Shown here one piece after another: positions 49,349-59,237 of a DNA stretch of 64,000 nt (position 1 is the stretch's first letter; each line of letters begins with the position of its first letter). This DNA is from Aurantimicrobium minutum (GTDB lineage Bacteria > Actinomycetota > Actinomycetes > Actinomycetales > Microbacteriaceae). The DNA lies in the NCBI RefSeq assembly GCF_029893825.1, contig NZ_JARXXV010000001.1, positions 310,001 to 374,000 on the forward strand, in the 5' to 3' direction. The translations under genes and the position numbers were made by a program. The notes under the pieces are model-generated. The model ran no database searches, was not told the DNA's origin, and worked only from the letters and a program-made list of their open reading frames with translations.

Positions 49349-50119
49349 ATGCTGTCCGACCTGACAGCTGGTGCCCTTTCGGATGCAGCTGCACGTCGTG
49401 AACTTGTTTCCTATGCAGAAGTTGAAGCTGCGGCATTAGCTCAAACACCAGCACTTAACGCCCTTGAATTTCTCGCACCTGCTGATCACATCAAAGTAAT
49501 TGCAGAGGTCAAGAGGGCTAGTCCTTCTCGTGGAGACTTGGCTGCTATCGCTGATCCAGCTGCATTGGCTCGAACCTATGCCAGTAACGGGGCTTCAACC
49601 ATCAGTGTGTTAACCGAGGGGCGTAAGTTCAAGGGAACTCTTGAAGATCTTCGCGCTGTGCGTGCAGTAGTTAATGTTCCGGTACTGCGTAAAGATTTCA
49701 TTGCTGAGAAGTATCAGATTCTTGAAGCACGAGCTGCAGGAGCTGATGTTGTGCTTCTTATCGTTGCAGCTTTAGAACAGCCACTTCTTGCAGAACTCAA
49801 TGAGTTTGCACTCTCACTTGGACTGACGGTTCTTGTCGAAACTCACTCACGGGAAGAGTTACACCGTGCTCTTGATATCAACGCATCGTTGATTGGTGTG
49901 AATGCGCGCAATTTGAGCACTTTCGAACTTGACCGAGAACTCTTCGGCTCACTTGTTTCCGAAATTCCTGCTGGTGTCATCAAGGTGGCAGAATCAGCTG
50001 TAAGAAATGCAACAGATGTTCAGCACTACAGAGACGCTGGTGCTGATGTTGTACTCGTAGGTGAGGCACTGGTTACATCCGATCCTGCAGCAACTCTCCA
50101 ATCCTTCCTGGCGGTATAA
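49349..50119 (+). CDS. trpC: Indole-3-glycerol-phosphate synthase
   Basis: 256-residue TIM barrel that closes the indole ring. Signatures VIAEVKRASPSRGDL, LRKDFIAEKYQI and VLVETHSREEL, and VAESAV near the end. No fused TrpF domain. In actinobacteria the TrpF step is often done by the dual HisA enzyme PriA, which is not in the window. Confidence 0.97.
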   Translation: MLSDLTAGALSDAAARRELVSYAEVEAAALAQTPALNALEFLAPADHIKVIAEVKRASPSRGDLAAIADPAALARTYASNGASTISVLTEGRKFKGTLEDLRAVRAVVNVPVLRKDFIAEKYQILEARAAGADVVLLIVAALEQPLLAELNEFALSLGLTVLVETHSREELHRALDINASLIGVNARNLSTFELDRELFGSLVSEIPAGVIKVAESAVRNATDVQHYRDAGADVVLVGEALVTSDPAATLQSFLAV

Positions 50120-51325
50120 ATGGCACTTCGAGACGAACTTGGTCCCTACTTCGGTGAATATGGTGGGCGTTTCGTTCCCGAATCATTGATAGCTGCCTTG
50201 GATGAGCTTTCTGCAGCTTATGAGCTCGCGAAGCATGACCCTAGTTTCCAGCGTGAACTAGCAGATCTTCACCGCACGTACACCGGCCGTCCCTCGATCA
50301 TCACTGAGGTTCCCCGCTTTGCAGAGCACGGTGGTGGTGCACGAATCTTCCTCAAGCGTGAAGATCTCAATCACACCGGTAGCCACAAGATCAATAACGT
50401 TTTAGGCCAGGCGCTTCTGGCGAAACGGTTGGGCAAAACACGCATCATTGCTGAGACTGGTGCTGGCCAGCATGGAGTCGCAAGTGCGACAGCGGCTGCG
50501 CTTTTTGGCCTTGAATGTGTCGTGTACATGGGTGAAGTTGATACAGAGCGTCAAGCATTGAACGTTGCTCGTATGCGCTTGTTGGGAGCAACAGTTGTTC
50601 CTGTGACCACAGGCTCGCGGACACTCAAAGATGCGATCAATGAGGCACTTCGCGACTGGGTAGCCAATGTAGAAACCACCCATTACCTTCTGGGCACAGT
50701 GGCGGGACCACACCCATTCCCTGTCATGGTTCGTGATTTCCACAAAATCATTGGTGAAGAAGCTCGTGAGCAAATGCTCGAAATCACTGGCCAGTTGCCA
50801 ACTGCAGTCGCTGCATGTGTTGGTGGTGGATCAAACGCTATCGGTATTTTCCACGCATTCTTAGATGACCCCACTGTTGGCCTTTATGGTTTCGAAGCAG
50901 CTGGGCGTGGAGTGGACACTCCTGAACACGCAGCCACTTTGACTATGGGGCGCCCAGGAGTACTGCACGGCGCACGTTCCTACATGCTCCAGGATGCAGA
51001 CGGCCAGACCATAGAGTCACATTCAATCTCTGCAGGTTTGGATTACCCCGGTGTTGGCCCCGAGCACTCGTGGCTCAATGACATTGGACGTGCTCATTAC
51101 CGTCCAATTACCGATGCAGAAGCAATGGATGCATTGCGTCTCTTAGCCCGCACAGAAGGCATCATCCCTGCTATTGAGACTGCACACGGTCTTGCAGGAG
51201 CTCTTCAGCTGGGCAAGGAATTAGGCCCCGAGGCCATCATTTTGGTCAATAACTCTGGCCGCGGCGATAAAGATATGGAAACTGCAGCCAAGTACTTTGG
51301 CATTCTCGATGGGGGAGCAGCATGA
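50120..51325 (+). CDS. trpB: Tryptophan synthase beta chain
   Basis: 401-residue PLP enzyme that joins indole and serine. The PLP lysine is K90 in [10 protein letters not shown]. The start [24 protein letters not shown] and the phosphate site [10 protein letters not shown] are intact. It abuts trpC without a gap and overlaps trpA by four bases. Confidence 0.98.
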   Translation: MALRDELGPYFGEYGGRFVPESLIAALDELSAAYELAKHDPSFQRELADLHRTYTGRPSIITEVPRFAEHGGGARIFLKREDLNHTGSHKINNVLGQALLAKRLGKTRIIAETGAGQHGVASATAAALFGLECVVYMGEVDTERQALNVARMRLLGATVVPVTTGSRTLKDAINEALRDWVANVETTHYLLGTVAGPHPFPVMVRDFHKIIGEEAREQMLEITGQLPTAVAACVGGGSNAIGIFHAFLDDPTVGLYGFEAAGRGVDTPEHAATLTMGRPGVLHGARSYMLQDADGQTIESHSISAGLDYPGVGPEHSWLNDIGRAHYRPITDAEAMDALRLLARTEGIIPAIETAHGLAGALQLGKELGPEAIILVNNSGRGDKDMETAAKYFGILDGGAA

Positions 51326-52089
51326 GCTCACAGGTAGAAGCAGCAATTTCCGCCAAGGGTAAAGTCCTAATCGGCTATCTTCCCGTTGGTTTTCCAACAC
51401 TCCAGGAGAGTATCGAGGCTGCAGTTGCGCTAGTTGAAAGCGGAATTGACATTCTCGAACTCGGTGTTCCTTACTCTGATCCTGTTATGGATGGCTTAGT
51501 CATTCAAGAAGCGACCCAGGTTGCATTGTCGAACGGTTTCAAACTTGCTCACGCAATTGAAGCAGTTAAGCAAGTGACTGCTCGAGTTGATATTCCCGTT
51601 CTGCTGATGACGTATTTCAACCCAGTAATCCAATATGGCGTTGATAAGTTTGCTACAGATCTCGCAGCAGCCGGTGGAGCTGGTTTGATTACCCCAGATC
51701 TCATACCTGACGAAGCAGGTGAGTGGTTATCTGCAGCCGAGAAGCATGATTTAGACAGAGTATTTCTCGCCGCACCATCGTCTACGGATGAACGACTTGC
51801 TCAAGCAGTTAAGTACAGTCGTGGATTTGTTTATGCCGTTTCCACGATGGGGATTACGGGAGCTCGTCAAGATGTAGACGTAGCAGCCAAGACACTGGTT
51901 GCACGTCTGCGTGCTGTTGGGGCGACACACGTTGGTGTTGGTGTTGGTATTTCTACTGGTACTCAAGTTTCAGAAGTATTGACATATGGCGATGGTGCGA
52001 TCGTGGGATCTGCTCTCGTGAAAGCACTCAATGATGGTGGTGTCTCCGAACTTCGCACGGTTGCTTCAGAACTCGCTGAAGGTAAATAA
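51322..52089 (+). CDS. trpA: Tryptophan synthase alpha chain
   Basis: 255-residue TIM barrel that cleaves indole-3-glycerol phosphate and channels indole to TrpB. Catalytic Glu lies in [14 protein letters not shown] together with the Asp of the same segment. ATGA overlap with trpB. trpD is absent here. Confidence 0.97.
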   Translation: MSSQVEAAISAKGKVLIGYLPVGFPTLQESIEAAVALVESGIDILELGVPYSDPVMDGLVIQEATQVALSNGFKLAHAIEAVKQVTARVDIPVLLMTYFNPVIQYGVDKFATDLAAAGGAGLITPDLIPDEAGEWLSAAEKHDLDRVFLAAPSSTDERLAQAVKYSRGFVYAVSTMGITGARQDVDVAAKTLVARLRAVGATHVGVGVGISTGTQVSEVLTYGDGAIVGSALVKALNDGGVSELRTVASELAEGK

Positions 52090-52110
52090 TTCTTCGGCGC
52101 TACTCAGACA

Positions 52111-52116
52111 TAAACT
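52111..52116 (+). promoter_or_regulatory. Predicted -10 box of lgt (TAAACT)
   Basis: TAAACT, then six bases, then GTG 52123. It directly abuts an upstream GTG (52117), which would then lie before the transcript start. Confidence 0.45.
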
Positions 52117-52122
52117 GTGACT

Positions 52123-52983
52123 GTGCATCTGATTACGAGTATTCCTAGCCCTTCCATTCAATATTTTGACCTCGGGCCTCTGCGTATTCACATTTATGCA
52201 CTGTGTATTCTTCTCGGAATTGTTCTTGCGACGTGGATTACTGATTCACGCCTCACCAAACGCGGAGCTGAGCGCGGAGTCGTCCTCGACATCATTTTGT
52301 GGGCAGTGCCATTAGGCATTATCGGAGCTCGTTTCTATCACGTATTTACCCACCCCAGCGACTACTTCTATGAGGGCGCAGACCTCATGAAGGTCTTCTA
52401 TATCTGGGAGGGCGGTAATGCAATCTTTGGTTCATTACTTGGCGGAGCCGTAGGAGCTTGGATTGGATGCAAACAGACTGGTATTCGTTTCTGGTCCTTT
52501 GCAGATGCACTTGCTCCGGCCATGCTCGTTGCACAAGCTGCCGGTCGTTTAGGTAACTATTTCAACCATGAACTCTTCGGCCAGCCCACCACGTTGCCAT
52601 GGGGTCTTGAAATTGAATCTACAAACCCTGCGTTCCCTGCAGGACTGCCAGATGGAACGCTGTTTCATCCGATGTTTTTGTATGAAATCATCTGGAACCT
52701 CGCCGGTGCTCTCCTGATTGTTGTCTTGGAGCGTAAGCTCTACCTGCGCTGGGGTAAAGCTTTTGGGGTTTATCTCATCTGGTACGGCATTGGACGTTCC
52801 GTATTCGAGACATATCGTTTGGACTCGAGTGAAACCTTCTTTTCGATTCGCACCAATGTCTGGGCGGCACTTTTAGCAATCCTCATCGGTATCGCGATAA
52901 TCCTCATTCAAAACCGTCGCCACCCGGGTAAAGAGCTCAGTGTCTACACAGAGGGCGGACCTGCTGTAAAGTTGGAAATGTAA
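52123..52983 (+). CDS. lgt: Phosphatidylglycerol--prolipoprotein diacylglyceryl transferase
   Basis: About 286 residues with seven transmembrane helices. It moves diacylglycerol to the lipobox cysteine of prolipoproteins, the first step of lipoprotein maturation. The Lgt signature QAAGRLGNYFNHELFG and the conserved PLGIIGARFYHV part are intact. I prefer GTG 52123 because it has leaderless spacing to TAAACT; GTG 52117 would add two residues. It is the standard gene after trpA in actinobacteria. No terminator follows. Confidence 0.93.
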   Translation: MHLITSIPSPSIQYFDLGPLRIHIYALCILLGIVLATWITDSRLTKRGAERGVVLDIILWAVPLGIIGARFYHVFTHPSDYFYEGADLMKVFYIWEGGNAIFGSLLGGAVGAWIGCKQTGIRFWSFADALAPAMLVAQAAGRLGNYFNHELFGQPTTLPWGLEIESTNPAFPAGLPDGTLFHPMFLYEIIWNLAGALLIVVLERKLYLRWGKAFGVYLIWYGIGRSVFETYRLDSSETFFSIRTNVWAALLAILIGIAIILIQNRRHPGKELSVYTEGGPAVKLEM

Positions 52984-53161
52984 GTTTCAAAGTCAGCGGA
53001 TCAGGGCAAGGTAGCCCCCGCAGAGCGAAACTTCACTGCTTCACCCGCCACAAGCGGCTCGGAAGTTCATATTTGAGCGACAAGCTCTCCTGCATTACTT
53101 TCCAGATGACTTTAGGGCCAGTGTCGTCCCTCCCGATTAACGGTTCGAGAGGAGGGGTTCA
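52984..53161 (+). promoter_or_regulatory. Structured leader of gltBD with sequestered ribosome-binding site (candidate riboswitch-like element)
   Basis: 178-base intergenic region with several stems. P1: GCGG (52996-52999)/CCGC (53018-53021) and GGGC (53004-53007)/GCCC (53014-53017) with hexaloop AAGGTA and bulge ATCA. P2: AACTTC (53029-53034)/GAAGTT (53062-53067) around CCGC/GCGG (53045-53057). P3: GAGC/GCTC (53075-53087). The sequestor pairs CCCTCC (53128-53133) with GGAGGG (53151-53156), hiding the ribosome-binding site. Two alternative pairings exist: GTTTC (52984-52988)/GAAAC (53027-53031) against P2, and AGGG (53114-53117)/CCCT (53128-53131) against the sequestor. I recognise no known class. 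Confidence 0.5.
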
Positions 53162-56100
53162 ATGTCTCTAGCGATGCCCTATCAGCGCTTTTCATTGACA
53201 CCCGAAGCACAGGGTTTATATGACCCCACGCTAGAAAAAGATGCTTGTGGATTGGCTATGGTTGCTACCCTTCGAGGTGTTCCTGGTCACGACATTATCA
53301 ATGTCGCGCTCTCGTCGCTGCGTAATCTGGAACACCGTGGAGCAGTAGGTTCTGATGCGGGTACTGGTGATGGGGCCGGTATTCTTACGCAAATTCCAGA
53401 TGCTTTCTTACGTGAAGTTGTTGACTTCACTCTGCCCACTGCAGGCACCTACGCTGTTGGAAATGCTTTTCTTCCACTTAAGGATTCAGAACGCGCTGCT
53501 ATTCAGGCTCGCTTTGCTGAAATTGCTCATTCAGAAGGATTGAAAGTTCTTGGCTGGCGAGTTGTTCCAACCGCCCCAGATAACCTTGGAAAACTAGCGC
53601 GAGAAGCGATGCCTGCAATTGAGCAAGCTTTCGTTACTTCTGCCGCCGGTGATCTCGCTGGTATTGAGCTAGACCGACTTGTTTATCGCTTGCGTAAGCG
53701 TGTTGAGCGCGAATGTGAAATCTATTTCGCATCTCTGTCTTCACGAACCTTGGTGTACAAGGGAATGGTTACGACCCTTCAGCTAGAGCCGTTCTACCCA
53801 GATCTCAGCGATCCACGATTTGCTTCAACATTGGCGCTGGTTCACTCGCGCTATTCGACAAACACGTTCCCCTCATGGCCTTTGGCTCACCCATTCCGTT
53901 TCATTTGCCACAACGGTGAAATCAACACCGTTCAGGGAAACCGCAACTGGATGCGTGCTCGCCAGTCGCAACTTGAATCAGAACTTTTGGGTGACATCAA
54001 GGACTTACTTCCTATTTGTACTCCTGGTGCTTCTGACAGCGCTTCGTTCGATGAAGTTGTAGAACTATTGACTCTCTCAGGTCGCCCTCTGCCACACGCA
54101 ATCATGATGATGGTGCCGGAAGCGTGGGAAAACCAGCCAGAAATGGACCCTGCTCGTCGAGCTTTCTACGAGTACCACTCATCTTTGATGGAACCATGGG
54201 ATGGTCCTGCTGCAATCTGTTTCACCGATGGATCGCTGGTAGGTGCAACTCTTGACCGTAATGGTCTGCGCCCAGGACGATTCCTTGTTACCGATGATGG
54301 ATTGATCGTTGTTGGTTCAGAAATTGGTGTCTACGACGTTGACCCAGCAAAGGTAGTCCAAAAGGGTCGCCTTCAGCCTGGCAAGATGCTCTTGGTTGAC
54401 ACCGTCGCTGGTCGAATTATCTCCGATGATGAAATCAAGAGTGAGCTTGCTGCCTCAGGCCCATGGCAAGAATGGATTGACCAGTCTCGAATCGACCTCG
54501 AGGAACTTCCTGAGCGTGAGCACATTGCACACACTCGTTCCTCCGTTATTCGTCGTCAGCGCACCTTCGGATACACCGAAGAGGAGCTGCGCATCATGCT
54601 TGCACCCATGGCTAAGACCGGTGCAGAACCACTCGGCGCGATGGGTACGGACACTCCTATTGCAGTACTATCCTCTCGCCCACGACTCCTATTCGATTAC
54701 TTCGTGCAGCAGTTCGCTCAGGTAACCAACCCACCACTGGATTCGATTCGTGAAGAGGTTGTCACCAGTTTGAAGCTTGGGCTCGGACCTGAGCGCAATC
54801 TCCTCGCTGCTGGTCCTGAGCACACCGAACAGGTAGTTCTTGATTTCCCCGTCATTGACAACGATCAGTTGGCAAAGGTTCTGCATATCCGTGGCAAAAA
54901 CGGTGCTCGTCAAGGCATCAAACTCAAGGGTCTTTACAAGGTCAACAAGGGTCCGCGCGCGATGGAGAAGCGTCTTGCGCAACTGTGTGAAGAAGTTGAT
55001 GAAGCAATTGCCCAGGGTATTCGTTTTATCGTCCTTTCTGACCGTGATTCAAACTCTGAGATGGCACCCATTCCCTCTCTGATGATGACCTCTGCCGTTC
55101 ACCACCACCTCATTCGTACAGAGAACAGAACTAAGGTCGGCATTGTTGTTGAAGCTGGTGATGTCCGTGAGGTTCACCACGTCGCAGTTCTTCTTGGTTA
55201 TGGGGCTTCGGCAGTGAACCCCTATCTCGCAATGGAAACATGTGAACAGCTTGTTCGCGACGAATTCATCACTGGTATCACAGCCGAGAAGGCTACAAAG
55301 AATGTGATCAAAGCACTCGGTAAGGGTGTTCTGAAGATCATGTCCAAGATGGGTATTTCTACGGTGTCTTCTTACACCGGCGCTCAAACATTCGAAGCAG
55401 TAGGTCTATCCCAAGAGTTTGTTGATCAGTATTTCACTGGCACCAACAGCAAGCTTGGGGGAGTCGGCATCGATGTCATCGCTGCAGAGAACCTTGCTCG
55501 TCACTCGTCTGCCTACCCATCAGATGGTGCACCCCTGACAACGGAACGTCTTACCACCGGTGGTGAATTCCAGTGGCGTCGTGATGGTGCTCCACACTTG
55601 TTCAACCCAGAAACAGTGTTCAAGCTTCAACATTCAACTCGGGAGCGTCGTTTCGACACATTCCGTGAATACACCAAGCTTGTTGATGATCAATCACGCG
55701 ATCTGATGACTCTTCGTGGTTTGTTTACCCTGGAAACAGGTAAACGTAACCCGGTTCCGCTCGATGAAGTTGAATCTGTTGAATCAATCGTGAAGCGTTT
55801 CTCTACAGGAGCGATGAGTTACGGCTCTATCTCGCCTGAAGCCCACGAAACTCTTGCTATTGCCATGAACTCGATTGGTGCCAAGAGCAACACAGGTGAG
55901 GGTGGTGAAGACGTTGCCCGTCTTCTTGATCCCACACGCCGTTCTGCGATTAAGCAGGTAGCTTCTGGTCGTTTTGGTGTGACCAGCATGTATTTGACCC
56001 ACGCTGATGACATTCAAATCAAGATGGCTCAGGGTGCTAAGCCTGGTGAAGGTGGACAACTACCGAACAACAAGGTCTATCCCTGGATTGCACGTACACG

Positions 56101-57724
56101 TCACGCCACCGCTGGTGTTGGTCTCATCTCACCTCCACCACACCACGACATTTACTCAATTGAAGACCTCAAGCAGTTGATCTTCGATGTGAAGCGAGCC
56201 AACCCAGTTGCACGTGTTCACGTCAAGTTAGTTAGCCAGTCGGGTATTGGTGCAGTAGCTGCAGGCGTTTCAAAGGCCTTGGCAGATGTGATTCTCATCT
56301 CTGGCCACGATGGTGGTACTGGCGCTAGTCCACTCAATTCATTGAAGCACGCTGGAACTCCCTGGGAGCTTGGTCTTGCAGAAGCGCAACAGACACTCAT
56401 GCTCAACGGCATGCGTGACCGTGTGTCTGTTCAAGTTGATGGTCAGCTCAAGACCGGTCGTGACGTCATCGTTGCGGCACTTCTTGGTGCCGAAGAATTC
56501 GGTTTCGCTACAGCGCCTTTGGTTGTCTCCGGCTGCATCATGATGCGTGTGTGTCATCTCGACACGTGCCCTGTCGGTGTTGCTACCCAGAACCCTGAAC
56601 TTCGTTCTAGGTTTACAGGCAAGCCTGAGTTCGTTGTGAACTTCTTTGAGTTCATTGCGCAGGAAGTCCGTGAATATCTTGCCGAGCTGGGTTACCGCAG
56701 CCTCGATGAAATCATCGGTCGTAATGACTTACTCAACGTCAACCAGGCACTTGAACACTGGAAATCTGAAGGTCTAGATCTTGAGCCCATCTTGGTGGGA
56801 CCAAAGTTCTTGGCTGATGAACCACGCATCCGTGCACGTGCTCAAGACCACGAACTTGAAGAGCATTTTGATGTTGAATTAATCAACCTTGCTCGTCCTG
56901 CCTTGACTGAAGGTAAGCCAGTTTCCATTGAACTGCCCATTCGCAACACAGAGCGAGCAGTTGGCACAATGCTCGGCCACGAGTTGACGAAGAAATTTGG
57001 CCATGATGCTTTGCCACATGGAACTATTGACATCACTTTGACCGGTACTGCGGGTCAGTCATTTGGTGCTTTTGTTCCTGCGGGAATCACTCTTCGACTC
57101 GTTGGAGATTCCAACGACTATGTCGGAAAGGGTCTCTCCGGTGGCTCAATTGTCGTGAAACCTTCTCCTGCTTCTTCTTTCGCTCCAGAGCTGAATGTGA
57201 TCGCCGGAAACGTCATTGGTTATGGTGCTACTAGCGGTTCCATCTTCATCAGTGGTTTGGTTGGTGAGCGTTTCCTCGTTCGAAACTCTGGTGCCACCGC
57301 TGTTGCTGAAGGTGTTGGTGACCACGCACTCGAATACATGACTGGTGGTCTTGCCGTCATCCTGGGTTCAACAGGAAGAAATCTTGGTGCAGGAATGTCT
57401 GGCGGAATTGCTTACATCCACGCATTAGATTCCAACAAGGTAAATGCTGATTCTTTGGCATCTGGCGAACTTCGCTTGGAAAAGCTCGGAAGTGCAGATG
57501 CAGAGATTCTCAAGGATCTCTTGCAGTCTCATTTTGCAGAAACTTCCTCACCTTTAGCCACGGCGATGTTGAAAAACTTTGATTCTGTCGTATCTGAATT
57601 CACCAAGGTAGTTCCTCGTGACTACGCAGCTGTTCTCGACATTCGTCAAGAAGCAGAAAGTGCAGGCATAAATCCAGATGGGGATGCAACCTGGAAGAAG
57701 ATTATGGAGGTGACCGGTGGCTGA
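53162..57724 (+). CDS. gltB: Glutamate synthase large subunit
   Basis: 1520-residue flavoprotein that makes two glutamates from glutamine and 2-oxoglutarate. A propeptide (1-28) ends before the nucleophile C29 (KDACGLAM) of the class II amidotransferase domain. The FMN/synthase domain has [12 protein letters not shown] and the 3Fe-4S cluster cysteines C1125, C1131 and C1136 (C-x5-C-x4-C). The C-terminal glycine-rich beta-helix has VGKGLSGGS and GAGMSGG. GAGAGGAGGGG before the ATG is a very strong site but is predicted to be hidden in the leader hairpin. Overlaps gltD by eight bases. Confidence 0.97.
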   Translation: MSLAMPYQRFSLTPEAQGLYDPTLEKDACGLAMVATLRGVPGHDIINVALSSLRNLEHRGAVGSDAGTGDGAGILTQIPDAFLREVVDFTLPTAGTYAVGNAFLPLKDSERAAIQARFAEIAHSEGLKVLGWRVVPTAPDNLGKLAREAMPAIEQAFVTSAAGDLAGIELDRLVYRLRKRVERECEIYFASLSSRTLVYKGMVTTLQLEPFYPDLSDPRFASTLALVHSRYSTNTFPSWPLAHPFRFICHNGEINTVQGNRNWMRARQSQLESELLGDIKDLLPICTPGASDSASFDEVVELLTLSGRPLPHAIMMMVPEAWENQPEMDPARRAFYEYHSSLMEPWDGPAAICFTDGSLVGATLDRNGLRPGRFLVTDDGLIVVGSEIGVYDVDPAKVVQKGRLQPGKMLLVDTVAGRIISDDEIKSELAASGPWQEWIDQSRIDLEELPEREHIAHTRSSVIRRQRTFGYTEEELRIMLAPMAKTGAEPLGAMGTDTPIAVLSSRPRLLFDYFVQQFAQVTNPPLDSIREEVVTSLKLGLGPERNLLAAGPEHTEQVVLDFPVIDNDQLAKVLHIRGKNGARQGIKLKGLYKVNKGPRAMEKRLAQLCEEVDEAIAQGIRFIVLSDRDSNSEMAPIPSLMMTSAVHHHLIRTENRTKVGIVVEAGDVREVHHVAVLLGYGASAVNPYLAMETCEQLVRDEFITGITAEKATKNVIKALGKGVLKIMSKMGISTVSSYTGAQTFEAVGLSQEFVDQYFTGTNSKLGGVGIDVIAAENLARHSSAYPSDGAPLTTERLTTGGEFQWRRDGAPHLFNPETVFKLQHSTRERRFDTFREYTKLVDDQSRDLMTLRGLFTLETGKRNPVPLDEVESVESIVKRFSTGAMSYGSISPEAHETLAIAMNSIGAKSNTGEGGEDVARLLDPTRRSAIKQVASGRFGVTSMYLTHADDIQIKMAQGAKPGEGGQLPNNKVYPWIARTRHATAGVGLISPPPHHDIYSIEDLKQLIFDVKRANPVARVHVKLVSQSGIGAVAAGVSKALADVILISGHDGGTGASPLNSLKHAGTPWELGLAEAQQTLMLNGMRDRVSVQVDGQLKTGRDVIVAALLGAEEFGFATAPLVVSGCIMMRVCHLDTCPVGVATQNPELRSRFTGKPEFVVNFFEFIAQEVREYLAELGYRSLDEIIGRNDLLNVNQALEHWKSEGLDLEPILVGPKFLADEPRIRARAQDHELEEHFDVELINLARPALTEGKPVSIELPIRNTERAVGTMLGHELTKKFGHDALPHGTIDITLTGTAGQSFGAFVPAGITLRLVGDSNDYVGKGLSGGSIVVKPSPASSFAPELNVIAGNVIGYGATSGSIFISGLVGERFLVRNSGATAVAEGVGDHALEYMTGGLAVILGSTGRNLGAGMSGGIAYIHALDSNKVNADSLASGELRLEKLGSADAEILKDLLQSHFAETSSPLATAMLKNFDSVVSEFTKVVPRDYAAVLDIRQEAESAGINPDGDATWKKIMEVTGG

Positions 57725-59174
57725 TCCCAAAGGTTTTTTGAACACACGTCAGCGTGAACTTCCTGCTCGTCGTCCAGTTCCAATTCGTTTGATGGATTGG
57801 AAAGAAGTCTATGAACCAGGCGATCGCGAGACTCTCGTCCGTCAAGCTGGTCGCTGCATGGATTGTGGCATCCCGTTCTGTCACCAGGGTTGCCCGTTAG
57901 GTAACCTCATTCCTGAGTGGAATGACCTCACGTGGCGTGGTGATGACAAGGACGCTATTGACCGCCTCCACGCGACAAATAACTTCCCAGAGTTCACTGG
58001 CCGTTTGTGCCCTGCACCTTGTGAATCATCTTGTGTTCTCGGTATCAACCAGCCTGCAGTAACAATTAAGCAGGTTGAGGTTTCCATCATTGATAAGGCA
58101 TTCGATGAAGGATGGGTGACGCCACTTATTCCTGAACGTCTCTCTGGTAAGACTGTTGCAGTTGTTGGTTCTGGACCTGCAGGTTTGGCAGCTGCTCAGC
58201 AGCTCACTCGTGCCGGTCACACAGTTGCTGTCTTTGAACGTGATGAAAAAATCGGTGGACTCCTGCGATACGGTATTCCAGATTTCAAGATGGAGAAGGA
58301 CCATATTGATCGCCGTCTTGAACAGATGGAAGCCGAAGGAACACGTTTCCGTCCCGGCGTCAACATTGGAACCGACATCACGTGGGAAGACCTTCGTCGC
58401 CGATATGACGCAGTTGTCGTCGCAACTGGTTCACTGGTTCCTCGCGACCTGCCAATTCCAGGTCGTGATTTATCTGGCGTTCACTTCGCTATGGAGTATC
58501 TGGCTCAATCCAACCGTGCCGTGGATGGTCAACTCGTTACTGACCAGATTCATGCACAGGGCAAGCACGTTGTTGTTCTTGGTGGTGGTGACACCGGTGC
58601 GGACTGTATTGGTACAGCTCACCGTCACCAGGCAGCTTCAGTTACTAACCTGGCAATTGGAAAGCAGCCACCTGCTGAACGCCCTGATTCACAGCCATGG
58701 CCAACTTTCCCTAACCTTTTCGAGGTCTCTTCCGCGCACGAGGAAGGTGGTACCCGAGAGTACTTGGTATCAACAGTGGAGTTTCTTGGCGATGGCAAGG
58801 GTAACGTTCGTGCTGTACGCGTTGCTGAAACTGAATTTGTTGATGGAGCACGTGTTCCCAAGGCTGGTACTGAACGTGAAATCCCCGCAGATCTGGTTCT
58901 GCTCGCTCTTGGTTTCACTGGACCAGAGGGTGACATTGCGCACTCAGATTTGGCAGTCAGCTTAAATCAGCGTGGAAACATCAACCGTGATGCTCACTAT
59001 GCAACTGCAGAACCCGGTGTCTTTGTTGCCGGTGATGCAGGTCGTGGACAGTCTCTGATTGTCTGGGCAATTGCCGAGGGTCGTGCTGCTGCAGCCGCGG
59101 TAGACCGATACCTTGAAGGTGAGACGTTACTACCTTCTCCTGTAGCACCCACAGATCGCGGTTTCGCGGTTTAG
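57717..59174 (+). CDS. gltD: Glutamate synthase small subunit
   Basis: 485-residue FAD/NAD(P)H-dependent subunit that delivers electrons to GltB. The N-terminal 4Fe-4S cysteines are in [17 protein letters not shown] and CPAPCESSC. The FAD site is [15 protein letters not shown], the NAD(P) site [11 protein letters not shown], and the last FAD contact [16 protein letters not shown] start overlapping gltB. Confidence 0.97.
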   Translation: MADPKGFLNTRQRELPARRPVPIRLMDWKEVYEPGDRETLVRQAGRCMDCGIPFCHQGCPLGNLIPEWNDLTWRGDDKDAIDRLHATNNFPEFTGRLCPAPCESSCVLGINQPAVTIKQVEVSIIDKAFDEGWVTPLIPERLSGKTVAVVGSGPAGLAAAQQLTRAGHTVAVFERDEKIGGLLRYGIPDFKMEKDHIDRRLEQMEAEGTRFRPGVNIGTDITWEDLRRRYDAVVVATGSLVPRDLPIPGRDLSGVHFAMEYLAQSNRAVDGQLVTDQIHAQGKHVVVLGGGDTGADCIGTAHRHQAASVTNLAIGKQPPAERPDSQPWPTFPNLFEVSSAHEEGGTREYLVSTVEFLGDGKGNVRAVRVAETEFVDGARVPKAGTEREIPADLVLLALGFTGPEGDIAHSDLAVSLNQRGNINRDAHYATAEPGVFVAGDAGRGQSLIVWAIAEGRAAAAAVDRYLEGETLLPSPVAPTDRGFAV

Positions 59175-59209
59175 TACTATGAAAAAGCTGCACCTCCCTC
59201 CTGCAGCTT
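59175..59209 (+). promoter_or_regulatory. Possible pyk promoter and leader hairpin
   Basis: TACTAT (59175-59180), directly after the gltD stop, is a possible -10 box with a start near 59187. AAGCTGCA (59185-59192) and TGCAGCTT (59202-59209) form a perfect eight-pair hairpin with loop CCTCCCTCC. No T run follows, so it is not a typical terminator. The loop resembles the anti-Shine-Dalgarno end of 16S rRNA. Confidence 0.35.
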
Positions 59210-59237
59210 GGCTCCACTGAAACGAAAGAGACATTTC

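Noticed and set aside
52984-53161. Cobalamin, glutamine (glnA type) or SAM riboswitch upstream of gltB
   Set aside because: A few bases look like cobalamin box fragments (GCCCCCGCA), but the conserved core and box order are missing, and the three-stem glnA layout is not matched.
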